Source: Adiantum capillus-veneris
Taxonomy: Eukaryota; Streptophyta; Polypodiopsida; Polypodiales; Pteridaceae
Assembly (NCBI GenBank): GCA_014529385.2
Contig: CM043956.1
Location: 65,410,620 to 65,474,619, forward strand
DNA length: 64,000 nt
Direction: 5' to 3'
Made by a program: the position numbers and the translations under genes
Shown: positions 51,633-63,780 of the stretch, piece after piece
Layout of the letters: each line of letters starts with the position of its first letter
Numbering within the stretch: position 1 is the first letter of the stretch
The notes under the pieces: generated by a model
Told to the model about the DNA's origin: nothing
Database searches by the model: none
What the model saw: the letters and a program-made list of their open reading frames with translations, nothing else

Positions 51633-51906
51633 ATGGGGAGCAAGCAGTGGGTCTCGACTCTCTCTCCTGTTGCTGCTAGCCATAGTAGCAGTTGCCAGTG
51701 CAGCCGACAAGCCAGCTGCTGCAAGCACGGATGGCTACTGTGACATCGTGATGAGTGGGCAATAGCTATGGTGCCCTTTTGTGGGACCGTGTGCCTTGTT
51801 CACAGGCAAGGCGGTCCTACTACAGATCTATCACGATTCCGGACCGGCAAAGCCATACACCAGAGGCTGCAACCGCATCACCCATTGTTACCGTCATGTT
51901 AGCTAA
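51633..51906 (+). pseudogene. RALF-like secreted peptide pseudogene
   Basis: An ATG at 51,633 starts MGSKQWVSTL. One base out of frame a hydrophobic signal-peptide core follows (LSLLLLLAIVAVASAADKPA), then GYCDIVMSGQ, an in-frame stop, and LWCPFVGPCALFTGK. It ends AKPYTRGCNRITHCYRHVS with a stop at 51,904-51,906. The tail (PYxRGCxxITxC) and the two cysteine pairs match the rapid alkalinization factor (RALF) family. RALFs are secreted cysteine-rich peptides that bind receptor kinases of the CrRLK1L type in the cell wall. The usual upstream YIGY-like block is not clear. One frame change and one stop make it a likely pseudogene, unless a short intron or sequencing error explains them. Confidence 0.6.
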
Positions 51907-52074
51907 CCAAGACCAAGACGTCATCCCACTGTAAGAGACTTCAAGCTTACCCATAGGCACAAAAGCCCCCACATTTGAGCAATCTAACCAGAAAAGAAGG
52001 AACAGAGAATCAAAATCGCTATAGGAGCACCAATTTTTGTCTCTCCTCATGAAGAGGTAATCAAGACACTCATA

Positions 52075-52345
52075 TTGTACAATGCCAGCAAAGGTGGTAG
52101 ACCAGACTTGCAGGCTAGTAGCATCATTCAGATTAACGGCCTTATGGTAAATCGCAGCAAGAAATTTGTTGCCTCTATTCCATGTGTAGAAGTTGGTGAT
52201 CAGTTTTACTTTCGAATGGAAATATGTTGTGTTAGTATGCATGGGCCTTCTCAAGGGGGTATTGAGTATCTAATAATAAAAGAAAGCAAGTACAAAGTTT
52301 CCGTTGCGACAAGCGTTATCTCTTCATGAGGATATGATGCCATGG
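52075..52345 (+). pseudogene. SRA-domain fragment (SUVH-type histone methyltransferase)
   Basis: The plus strand reads GGRPDLQASSIIQINGLMVN, RSKKFVASIPCVEVGDQFYF and RMEICCVSMHGPSQGGIEYL, then SKYKVSVATSVISS, a stop, and GYDA. This follows the SRA (SET and RING associated) domain of plant SUVH proteins: the VPGVEVGDxFxFRMEM block, the LHGPSQGGIDY loop, and the SGGY block after the stop. SRA domains bind methylated cytosines. No pre-SET, SET or RING sequence adjoins, so it is a fragment. Substitutions at conserved Gly/Pro positions (IPCVEVGD) and the stop argue against function. Confidence 0.78.
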
Positions 52346-52448
52346 ATACCGGGGAGGAGCTTGTTTATACGACTGCTCCATGTAAGAAAATGGACTTCTT
52401 CTTGAGCGATCAGCAGCAGATGGTAAGCAGAAGCAGTTGCGGCATACG

Positions 52449-52675
52449 GTATGTGCCACAACTGTGGACGTAACAAGCATGGAAGAGGCCACACCAACCC
52501 CATTAGGTGCTCCAACTGTGGGCGATGTGTGCCCACTGTCAAGCAGTTTCTTGTAAGGAACATTGTTGAACAAGCTACTGTGAGAGATGTGCAGGATGCT
52601 TGCGTTTCTGATATGTACACAACTTCCCAAGCACCATTCACTCTCACGTTGTCCGTATGAGATCCCAGAGTTCCA
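52449..52675 (+). pseudogene. RPS26: Ribosomal protein eS26 (RPS26) pseudogene
   Basis: The plus strand reads [40 protein letters not shown] and [12 protein letters not shown], then after a frame change [11 protein letters not shown]. This matches eS26, a zinc-binding small-subunit protein (about 115-130 residues), from near its start to about residue 90. The C-terminal CIHSHVVRVRS block is out of frame after a deletion of the usual YxLPKLYxKMQYCVSCA part. The first CxxC zinc pair (CSNCG) is kept. The Met used here ([11 protein letters not shown]) replaces the expected basic N-terminus. It is a broken copy, probably processed. Confidence 0.88.
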
Positions 52676-52965
52676 GAGCCACCATAGAGGTTTAGATGCA
52701 AGCAGGATATGCAGAACCAGAATCAGCATACCAATGTTCCTGTTGTTAGGAAGTGAGGAGGTGTCTAATTAGTGCATAAGTCAGGAGAGGAAGAAGGCTC
52801 ATGAATTTTGACTTCTATCATAGAACTCTTAGAAGATGCATGCTACGAGCATTGCCATTGTGGTTGAAGCCATTAATTGGATGGACGTTGAGTAGGCTTT
52901 TGAGTCTTTTGGATGGGCTTATATCTTATGTTTTGGAAATGTCTTTCTAAATTTTTTTCCAAAAA

Positions 52966-53014
<49 letters not shown>

Positions 53015-53394
53015 AAGAAAGAGAGAGAGATAGAGTCCGACTTGCTTCTGAGACTCTACGAGTGAGTGACAGAAAGAAGCCCTGCGGGGGTGAACAAGAC
53101 ACGACACTGAAAATTCACTAAACTCAGCTGAGAGTGAGTGACCAGTACTCGAAAAAAACTTTTACATGTTAGAAACAATTGAGGTAAAATCACTAAATCT
53201 GAAGGTTTTAATACCAATTTACACTAATTGTTTTTCAAATTTTGGAGGTTTTCATACCTTCAACTATAAAATTTAGAGGTTAATATTAAAATTTGTAGGT
53301 GGGGTTACACTGAACCTAGATTTTTGCTATAGTAAACCTAGATTTTTTTCGAGCACTGTGAGTGACTTATACTAGAGGTGGCAGTGAGTCTAAG

Positions 53395-53395
<1 letters not shown>
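52676..53395. other. spacer with (GA)n, nothing else recognised
   Basis: (GA)n lies at about 52,970-53,010, then AT-rich sequence with (gaaa)n variants. No gene supported. Confidence 0.5.

Positions 53396-53463
<68 letters not shown>
53396..53463. repeat. (GA)n microsatellite
   Basis: About 33 GA units. Confidence 0.97.
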
Positions 53464-53465
<2 letters not shown>

Positions 53466-53688
53466 ATTGGCTAGATTGGTCGAGAGTATGCACCCCCCTT
53501 CCATGCAGAGCTCGCTGCCCAGTGGTGGAGTCAGGTCCACTTTTGTGGAACTCTAGAAGAAGGTGGAGGTAGGGATTGTTGAACAAGGGCATCAGCGCAT
53601 CAAAGTCATTTTTGACGCATGACCAGAAAGGCTGGTTTTTGAGAAAAAAATCCTCGGTAGTGATCCCGCAATTGTGGAAGACGAACCT

Positions 53689-53692
<4 letters not shown>

Positions 53693-53759
<67 letters not shown>

Positions 53760-53975
53760 AAACTCTTCATCTTTGTTCTCATCGAAAGATGGGGCCAAGG
53801 TGATTGTGAAGGCACTGCATAAGAGGTGATTGCCAAGCTATTGCATGCAAGTGGTAACACACACACACACACACCCAAACTCTTCATCTTTGTTCTCGTC
53901 GAAAGATGGGGCCAAGGTGATTGCGAAGGCACTGCATAAGAGGTGATTGCCAAGCTATTGCATGCAAGTGGTAAT
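53693..53975. repeat. (CT)n-(CA)n tract and tandem duplication of about 117 bp
   Basis: (CT)n lies at 53,693-53,734 and (CA)n to about 53,760. A roughly 97-bp unit (aaactcttcatctttgttctc ... gcatgcaagtggtaa) occurs at about 53,760-53,856 and again at 53,877-53,973 with about three differences. Each copy is preceded by (CA)n. Confidence 0.93.
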
Positions 53976-55307
53976 GATCGTTAATGTCGACATTACCTTA
54001 TGATCTTCATCACCTCTCCCGCCCTTGGCCACAAAGTCCTCGTGTGGGGCCTCCTCTTTTGCAACTCACCATGAAAACTCTAAAAGAGTCCGTAGTCCAT
54101 GAAAACTATTCTTTTCAAGTATGTGATGTGAAGGATATTTTCCTTTTCCTCTTCGTATCTCAAGTGTCATGATTATACGCTGAAAGATCTTTTTTGCGAG
54201 CTAGACAAAATGGAGTCACTCACCCAAAAAAAATTCTCCCCAATTTCAATAAGGTACAATCTAGCACCAAAGATTGCAAATACACATTGTCCATATTGGC
54301 TCCAAACTACCAATACAATCTACCAAATCTACTTCTTCTATAACTTCCCTACAAGCACTTGCCATAATATTATGTATTGAGAAACCCTCCTCCCCCTCCA
54401 CAACATTGCATGCGTCCACGCACGTACACACACACACACACACACACTTTTACTTGTCCAAGCATCTACCATGGCTTGAATATTGATGAACACAAGCCGT
54501 GATTGAGAGGAGGCAGCATAACCTTGGATAATCAAGGAGTTAATATAAGGGTGGATGATTAAAGTCTCCATAAGGAATGCTCTAGACGTTTAGAGACAAT
54601 GATAGATAGATTGTAATATGTAATTTGATGCTAAATGTTTCTATCATGATTTAAGTTCTATGTATCTTGTGGGGTTTTTCTCCTTTTTATGATTGCTCGG
54701 AAAGGTTTGCTTGGAGTTTGAAATTCCTCATCCTGCAGTCAACCATGGCTCGGCACATAACCATTTATGGACGACAATGTGGCCACAAGATTGTTCTTAT
54801 TTTTTACGATAGCATCTATGCACTTTCTATCTCTTTTGTGATACAACATTATGAAACAACTAATGCATTCAATTTGCATCCATTAACTCTAATGGGAGAG
54901 CAGGTGAAGATAAAGGCTACTGAACTTGCTAGTGGTGAACAAATCTTCCTTCTCAATCTTATAGAAGGTTCGCATTGCTATTGAAAGCACACAAGGCGTT
55001 GGAATGAAGGACACACTAGTAATAGTCCGATGGTCCCTCTAGAGTAGTTGGTATACTACATGCAATGCCTTCACAAAGCAGCCTACACATGGCACTCAAG
55101 CAAGCAAAGGACATCATTCAAGTTCAAGAGCTACCTATGCATTATGATGGATATGTGGCATTTCAGTTACCAACTTTTGATCTATTTGTGCACGAACTTA
55201 TGACAATTGCAACATGTGAATTTACCATGGAGAATAAGTTTTCACAAATAGAGTTTTAAAATATGCTCAGCAAGATGGTTCAGGAGCAAGGATATGACTG
55301 TGTATCA
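53976..55307. other. region without a recognised gene
   Basis: Includes a (CA)n tract near 54,428-54,448 and a 105-codon plus-strand frame (54,667-54,984) and 64-codon frame (55,065-55,259) with no motif I know. Phrases such as ALKQAKDIIQVQELPM look protein-like, so a decayed gene is possible but not supported. Confidence 0.4.
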
Positions 55308-55590
55308 ATGTGTATGTGAACACATTAAAGGAACAGTATGGCTCTTTTGTTTGAGACTATTTTAATGTGTGTGAACACATTACAGGAAGAGTATAGCTCT
55401 TTTGTTTGAGACTATTTTAATGTGTGTGAACACATTACAGGAAGAGTATATCTCTTTGTTTGAGACTATTTGAGACGTGTATGTGAACACATTATAGGAA
55501 GAGTATAGCTCTTTTGTTTGAGACTATTTTAATGTGTCTGAACACATTACAAGAACAGTATAGCTCTTTTGTTTGAGACTATTTGAGATG
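55308..55590. repeat. 56-bp minisatellite, five copies
   Basis: The word gaacacatta begins copies at about 55,318, 55,372, 55,428, 55,484 and 55,540. The consensus unit reads gaacacattacaggaagag, then tatagctcttttgtttgaga, then ctattttaatgtgtgt. Spacing is 54-56 bp, with a few substitutions and a variant end (ttgagacgtgtatgt) in some copies. Confidence 0.93.
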
Positions 55591-57125
55591 CAACATGGTT
55601 ACTTTGCTACACTATACTCTATAGAGTAACTATTGAGATCTTGATCTAATCTTTTTCATTGCTTATTCTCGCTCGGTTTCTTGTCCGCTCGGAAGTACTC
55701 GCTCGAGGATTGGGATTCCTCAATGGAAACTAGTTAGAGAGTGTGTGCACGGGGACAACGAGTGCGGGACAAGGTAAGTGCAAATGTGGATGCAGGCAAG
55801 TTTGAACGAAGCCTGGTGGTCACGAAGCGGAATGGGTGAAAATATACACAGATGCAACAAAGTTAAAAAAATTGCCCGAGAAGATAAAATTATCCAAAAA
55901 ATGCTAAAAACAACCAAAAACTTAGCGAGAGTTTATCGTTTCAAAAAATTTGTTTTGGATCGATTGTTCAAATCATATTTTTACAATTTCATATTTTTTT
56001 GATTAAAAAGGATCAATTTTAAGCACTAAATTAGCACAAAAATACTAAAAATGCCAAAAATTAACAAAATAATTCTCAAAAATTAATTGAATTATTTTTT
56101 AAAAATATGTAGCTCGTTCTACTTGATTTCAAGCACTTGGAACATCAAGATTACAATCCCAATCAATTTCCAATGCATGTGATAATCAAATCAATGTAAA
56201 ATTGATCGTTTTTTGCCCAATTTTGACCCACAAATTAGCAAATTTAATGACGCAATTAGGAAACATTTTGCACATACACTTGATTATTCTGCTTTGGACT
56301 TTTCAATACAATCAATTAAATATCAATTTGCAACCAACTACTAGTTCAATTATGTGTGCAAAAACTAACAAAATTAAGCATAAATCCGGTAATTAGTGCA
56401 CACACACAATTTCTACTGCAATTTCGATGGCATAACGGTGCAATTTTAGAAATCAAAAAATCTGAACCATTATTGTCATAACATTATCAAAAAAGTCATT
56501 GCCTTTCACAATTCTAATTGGCACCAATTAAGCCATAATTAGCACTCGAAAGTGCGCAGTTTGTCTATACATGGACATACTAATTGCACTTAAATTTGCA
56601 CTAATCTTTTGTGTAATCAAATCAGCAATTTAATGGATTAGTATACTTAAAATTTCATGAGCAACGCATCGATTTTCAACTCCACTTGACGCCTACACAC
56701 GTGTGTGTACTAGCAACCGCTTAAAGGCATTTCACCTACAATCAATTGAGCACAAAATCTCAAGTGTAGCATCATTTTCCATGAGATTAAACACATAAAG
56801 ATAATAATCACAACTCTAATCAACGATTAAGCTATGTGTAGCACAAAATGCACATGTGATTAGAGAGTAATTAGAGAGCCTAATTAGGAAAAAATCCCTA
56901 ATTATACACTAAAAATCACTCAATTTTAGTCAACTTTTTTACAATTTCATATCAAAAGAGTGATGACTAAACCTCTAATTAGGCATACACACACGTAAAG
57001 CACTTGATTTGGTAGCGGATTAGTTAAAAATTAGTGATCAATTAGTGAGAAATTGGGAGTTTTCTACCTAAATCTACTCCTAAACACTCGATTATACTCG
57101 AAAATTTGCCTCTAGCTTAGGCTAC
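55591..57125. other. AT-rich region, no gene seen; possibly the leader of a minus-strand LTR element
   Basis: The first 150 bp contain gctcggtttcttgtccgctc-like CG-rich words. The rest is very AT-rich with many AATT and ATTAG words. It lies immediately inside the primer-binding-site-like sequence at 57.13 kb, so it could be eroded internal sequence of that element. Confidence 0.4.
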
Positions 57126-57545
57126 CGTTCCCAACAACAGCACCAAATGTTAACTCCCTCATAGCATAGCTCCAAATAATCAACAAAATTATCAATCCAA
57201 GTATGGTAGCGACCCGGCTAGGGCATGGAAACATCACACATGGGTGATTGTGTGAGAGAAATGAGATAGAATTAAGTGAGGAAATCACATGAGATTATCT
57301 ACAATAGAACGAAGAGAGAACTAATGAAGGGAATTATTGTATGCACACATGCTAACCCTTATGCTAATCAAGGTTGCTAATCGTTGCATTCTCTACTAAT
57401 CCTCGTGATCACATCCTAATCATAATCTTACCCAAGCTCATGGAGTTATGATTAGAGCAATGCATGCACAAATCCTTAATCTACACACTAGTCTCATCAT
57501 GCATACACACTACTAGAATCAAACATACGATTGGTAGTCAAGAGT
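57126..57545 (-). mobile_element. gypsy-type LTR with primer-binding-site-like junction
   Basis: On the minus strand the LTR end ...gagttaaca (57,149) is followed after two bases by TGGTGCTGTTGTTGGGAACG (57,127-57,146), the form of a gypsy primer-binding site next to a 5' LTR. The LTR runs right from 57,149 to at least 57,545. Two parts of it (57,149-57,209 and 57,507-57,545) match the sequences that bracket copia C at 36.5 and 42.0 kb. Its outer end and target duplication were not found. Confidence 0.6.
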
Positions 57546-58037
57546 TAGAGAGTGATTAATTCTTAATCTACACCATCAAGACACTAATACACAACTTAAT
57601 GAAAAGCAAGAGAAAGGCAAAAGGACTCATCTTGATTGCATGTATATAGGCGTTCCGTGAAGAGAGTACATGCGGATCCATGCTTCCACCTCCATAGCCT
57701 CCTTCTTCTTCTTCTCTACTCTAGGTTTCTCTCTTTTCACATGAGCTACATTCACTTATATACCTAGAGTTTTAAAAGTTATGGCTGGCCGCCCAAAGTA
57801 CATGAAGTGAATAAACAGATACAACTTGGAACTCAATGTGAGCCCATGAATGTATACAAAGCAAATGGAAAAATAATGTCCATGAAAACGTGAAAATGGT
57901 TGCTGATGTTGGATGCATCCAACAGTGGAATGGATAGTTTATTGACCATCTTGGATGAGAAAAAAGTTTTGTCAAGTTCTAACTTCTTTGTGTTTCTCTT
58001 AATTGTAAGGTTGGGCATAGCTATAGATTGCAAGGTT

Positions 58038-58093
<56 letters not shown>

Positions 58094-58489
58094 ATGAGTT
58101 GGGTCTTTGCATGCATTGTATATGAGTATCAAAGTAGAGGAGAGGCTTGAGAGTATCTCATAAGGATTTGACATATGTAAACTTATGTGCTTGAAAATTT
58201 TGGCTTGCAAAGCATACAGGTTCCATCAAAGATGAGTCAAGGTAATTTGCTTCAATTCTTTGAAAGGGGACAAAAGACCTCATTATTAGATATGATAAAG
58301 CTCACGCATTAGATAACTGCTACAAACAGGAGCGCAGAGAGCCATGCAAAATACTCAAAATAGCACACAAGAAGCCATAAACAAACAAATATATATACTT
58401 GACGACTTGCACAAATCCATAGTCGATCTCAACACGAATAGAGAGAGACAGAGAGCAGGAGAGAGTGAAAGAGCACGTGTAGATGCATC
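57546..58489. other. spacer with (GA)n, nothing else recognised
   Basis: (GA)n lies at 58,040-58,092. A 27-base stretch at about 57,966-57,992 is shared with 35,915-35,941. No gene supported. Confidence 0.5.
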
Positions 58490-58795
58490 TCCTAGACTGG
58501 AGTGCTACACCGGCACAGCGAGAGAGAAGAAAGGAGAGGAGAAAAGACACAGACACTGGGTGCAATCTCCCCCATGCAAGAGTGATCATTGCCCTCTTGC
58601 ACGTATTTGATTTATAGATTTCTTGAATGGTCAACATGAGTACAAACTGGTCGGTCGATCTTAAATGGCCAAAGCTCATAAAATAGCACCCGTACATAAA
58701 ATATATATCCATTCGCATAGGCCTAGATTGATCAAGCCTTTTCTACATTTCAGTTTGCAACAAATAAGAAAATATCAATTCCATAACATACCTCT
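58490..58795. repeat. about 300-bp dispersed repeat, first copy
   Basis: It matches 60,528-60,822 in the same orientation at roughly 80-85% by eye, for example ccctcttgcacgtatttgat ttatagatttcttgaatggt and acataaaatatatatccattcgc. The right ends coincide at aatatcaattccataaca. On the minus strand it would begin TGTTATGGAATTG and carries a TATA-like tatatatttta, so an LTR (solo, or one of a pair about 2 kb apart) is possible. Confidence 0.75.
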
Positions 58796-60527
<1,732 letters not shown>

Positions 60528-60822
60528 CGGAGTGCTACGCCGACACGACGAGAGATGAGACGAGAGAAGAAGTACACAAGCACTGGGTACAATGTCCCCC
60601 CGTGCAAGAGTGACCATTTCCCTCTTGCACGTATTTGATTTATAGATTTCTTGAATGGTCAATGTGAGTACAAACTGGCCGGCCGATGATAAATGGCCAA
60701 AGCTTGAAAAAGAGCATTTGTACATAAAATATATATCCATTCGCATAGGCCTAGATCGGTCAAGAATTTTCCAATTCTCAACTACAACAAATAAGATAAT
60801 ATCAATTCCATAACAATAACAG
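60528..60822. repeat. about 300-bp dispersed repeat, second copy
   Basis: Second copy of the unit described at 58,490-58,795, in direct orientation. Its right end is immediately followed by the hAT transposase remnant. Confidence 0.75.
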
Positions 60823-60829
60823 GGCTGTA

Positions 60830-63020
60830 AAGCAATCTATGAATGAATTCTTGAAAGATATCTTTGTCTCAGATAGTAAGATGAAAGACACTCTGGAGAT
60901 AGAGGATACCCTCGAGGTTGGCATGGAGAGTTTGAATGCCCAAGCTATAGAAGATATTGAAGGTGTAAGGCAATCACCTGATTGATCACAAAATGGCATT
61001 TCTACAATTACAAGATTGATTGCACCAACGAAGGCTAAAAAGGTAACCAGAAGGAAGTTTTGTCAAGAATGGGTAAATACCCATCCCTTTGTTTTCCAGG
61101 TCATTCATAGTGAGAAGGAGTTTATGAAATGTGCTTGGTGTACAAAGTGTAGAGTGAAGGGACCTTGGGGCAAAGGAAATGGTTGTAAAACAATCATGAA
61201 GAGTGTCATCAAAAAACATCAAAATCCAAGGAGCATGTTTGGGCTGCAACAAAGCACTATAGCGATGGTGGAAAACGGATGAAGGCTCATGCAAAGGAAA
61301 TCATTAGCAGAAATAGGCACAGGTCATTACCGTAATGAAGCTTGCATACTTCAATGCAAAAGAGGACTTGGCTATTCGTAAGCATGAGGGTTTGTGTGGT
61401 TAAGCCTATTCTTTGAATGTAGAATAAATTCCCATACAACATGACTACGCTTCATACACTAATATGATGGCTGGCAAGGAGTTCATCTCTTGCATATCAC
61501 AGTATTTGGATGATTTGCAAAAGCAACATTCGTTGCGGAGTCCCTATTATGAATTGATGGTAAATGAGACTACATATAGGTCTTTACAGAAGCATCTAAT
61601 CATATATTTCTCTAATCTGGCACCAAAAGGTACAAGCTACTTCTCAACTGAAATTGAATTTGCAAAGCTGCTCACAATACTTGATGGGTGTGCTCAGACA
61701 AAGTTTGATGTAATCATGAAAATGATTAAAGAGGCTGGACTTAACAAGCGGAAATTGGTTGTGATAGCAATAGATGGAGACAGCAAAAATGAAGAGAGAG
61801 ATGCCACATCTCATGAGTGTTCATTGTATCACACACAAAGAGGCTCTTGTTGTACATGATGCAGTTAAATGCTTTCCTTGTTTACCCTATATTGATAAAA
61901 TTGCTACCAAAGTTTATTCATGGATTTCACCATCTAGTGTCACAGAGGTTTCCAAAGTTTGTTGAAAGAGATACTCTTGCAAGTCTTGGAAGTTTTAAGT
62001 ATTCATGAAGTTCAATGTCTAGCACGAGGTAATGTGATGGAGAGGTTGATACAACTCATGCCTGCAATTCTAGCTTTTGGAAAGACAATGCAAAGAGCTG
62101 GTATGAGAAATTTTGGGTTTATAAAGTCCTCTTTTGTATGTACATGCTGGAAGATGTGTTGAGGGAACTTAATACATTGAAGCTTATTTCCAGAAGGAAA
62201 ATGTGGATGTTCCTTCTACAAGTGCTAAAATAGAGGTAGTTGTTGCTTCTTTGAAACGAAAATTTCTTGAGAAAGAATTTGGAAAAGGTACTCATGTCTT
62301 GAAGAATTTTATGGATGCCAAAGGATCTTGTTTTTGTGTATGTTGGTGATGATGGCAAGGAGATTTCCCATCAGCTATTGTATGCTAAATTTCCAGGCAA
62401 TGATGCAAATGGGCTGCCATTGGATAGGAAAGGAGGTGACGTTCAAAGCAGCAGAACTTTTACAAAGAGGTTTGTCTTGAAAGTGATAAGAGTTTGTATA
62501 TGATCGATTTCTAGATGTTTATTTCTTCAATACAGCTAGACTTTTTAGCACGCATTACTATCCTCGTAGAACAAAGATTGTGGAGGAGATAAAAGCAAGG
62601 GGGAAAAAGTTCTTAGAATGGCTTGAGAAATTGCTTGAGAAGTTTGGAAGTTTGGTTGACATTGACAATTCCAAGGCGAAGTTGCTATCGTTCACAGATA
62701 CTTTGTATTATGGCTGCAAGGGGATGAATATGGCAGATTCATGGCGTGTTTTTTGTTCTAATAAGTATTGGAATTAGTCGTATGTGAACCTAACAAAGTT
62801 GTGGCAAGTTATGATGGTTCTTCCTGTGTCATGTGAAAGAGGTATATCAAAGAAAAATCTCATCAACACGCATGCTTGGGAGTGCTTAAATGTGGAAACG
62901 CTTGAAGCATTAATGCATGTTTCATTGCTTGGACGTAACATTGAGAATGTAGAATGGAACAAGTTTTATGACATTTGGAATCTTGCAAAACCAAGGAGGA
63001 TATCGTCCGATTTATAGTTT
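60830..63020 (+). pseudogene. hAT-family transposase remnant
   Basis: The plus strand shows hAT pieces in order. An acidic start (KQSMNEFLKDIFVSDSKMKD) is followed by a BED/TTF-type zinc finger (RRKFCQEWVNTHPFVFQV, then FMKCAWCTKC, about 61,045-61,150). A central RNase H-like part follows, with KLLTILDGCAQTKFDVIMKM (about 61,660-61,720) and EEMPHLMSVHCITHKEALVV (about 61,800-61,850), the latter matching the hAT CxxH block. The C-terminal dimerisation region reads VLPVSCERGISKKNLINT and LEALMHVSLLG (about 62,815-62,940), ending at a TAG near 63,017. Many stops and frame changes separate the blocks. The finger and CxxH block resemble zinc-finger hAT proteins of the type with BED/TTF fingers. 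Terminal inverted repeats and an 8-bp target duplication were not found. Confidence 0.83.
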
Positions 63021-63300
63021 GTGAGGAGATACGTCTTTCAGTATTTTGATGGAATTTGGCACTCAAATAGATTCGATTACTTAAATGGAGTCCATGTAAT
63101 TTTGAAGGGACTTTGCTAATATGATCTATTATCTTTCTGGACAATGCGCTAAAAGTTGCATTGAAAAATTCAAATGCCCATGCAATTTTTTTGTTGTTGA
63201 TACAGCATGCACTCGCTGGTTGCAGCAAGGCTAATTTCTCTCCAGTCAACAACACGTTTTTATTTGTATATTTATTGAAGATGCAAAATGATGCAGTTTT
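63021..63300. other. 3' flank of the hAT remnant, nothing recognised
   Basis: The 130-codon minus-strand frame here overlaps the hAT 3' end antisense and shows no family motif. Confidence 0.5.
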
Positions 63301-63324
63301 GCTTATCTAAAAGTTGAGCAATAT

Positions 63325-63780
63325 CATCCTGTTTTGTTGGTTTTGCAAAAAGCACAATCTTACTCTATATATCTATTGAAGATGCAAAATGAGACTGTTT
63401 TGACCATCTGATGGCTGAGTTTTTGCATCAAACCTGTTTTGTTGGTTTTGCATTTTGCAAGAATCGGGTGAGATTTGCACGTGAGCCACTCCTTGAAAGT
63501 TGCACAATTAGTGTACAAAATCTTCTATAGGCAGAAATAGATGAGCTTTTATATCACCCTGTTTTGTTGGTTTTGCATTTTGCAAGATTTTGGTGAGACT
63601 AGCATGCAAGCCACTCCTTGAAAGTTTTTCACAAGTGTAAAAAATCTTCTATAGGCAAGAATAGTTGAGCTTTTACATCACCTTGTGTTGTTGGTTTTGC
63701 ATTTTGCAGGAATCTCGTGAGATTGGCACAAGTGTACAAAATCTTCTAGAGGCAAAAATAGCTATTGATTGCTAAAAAAG
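63325..63780. repeat. degenerate tandem repeat, about 125-bp period, three to four copies
   Basis: ctgttttgttggttttgcat is found at about 63,433, 63,560 and 63,683, with a partial copy near 63,337. Each is followed by tttgcaag, a gtgaga box, ccactccttgaaagtt and acaaaatcttctataggc. The copies differ by small indels. No coding potential. Confidence 0.9.

Noticed and set aside
52324-52729. Minus-strand frames of 125-137 codons
   Set aside because: They are antisense shadows of the SRA and eS26 remnants on the plus strand.
54667-55259. Possible plus-strand gene (105- and 64-codon frames)
   Set aside because: Some phrases look coding, but no motif, start context or splice pattern supports a gene.
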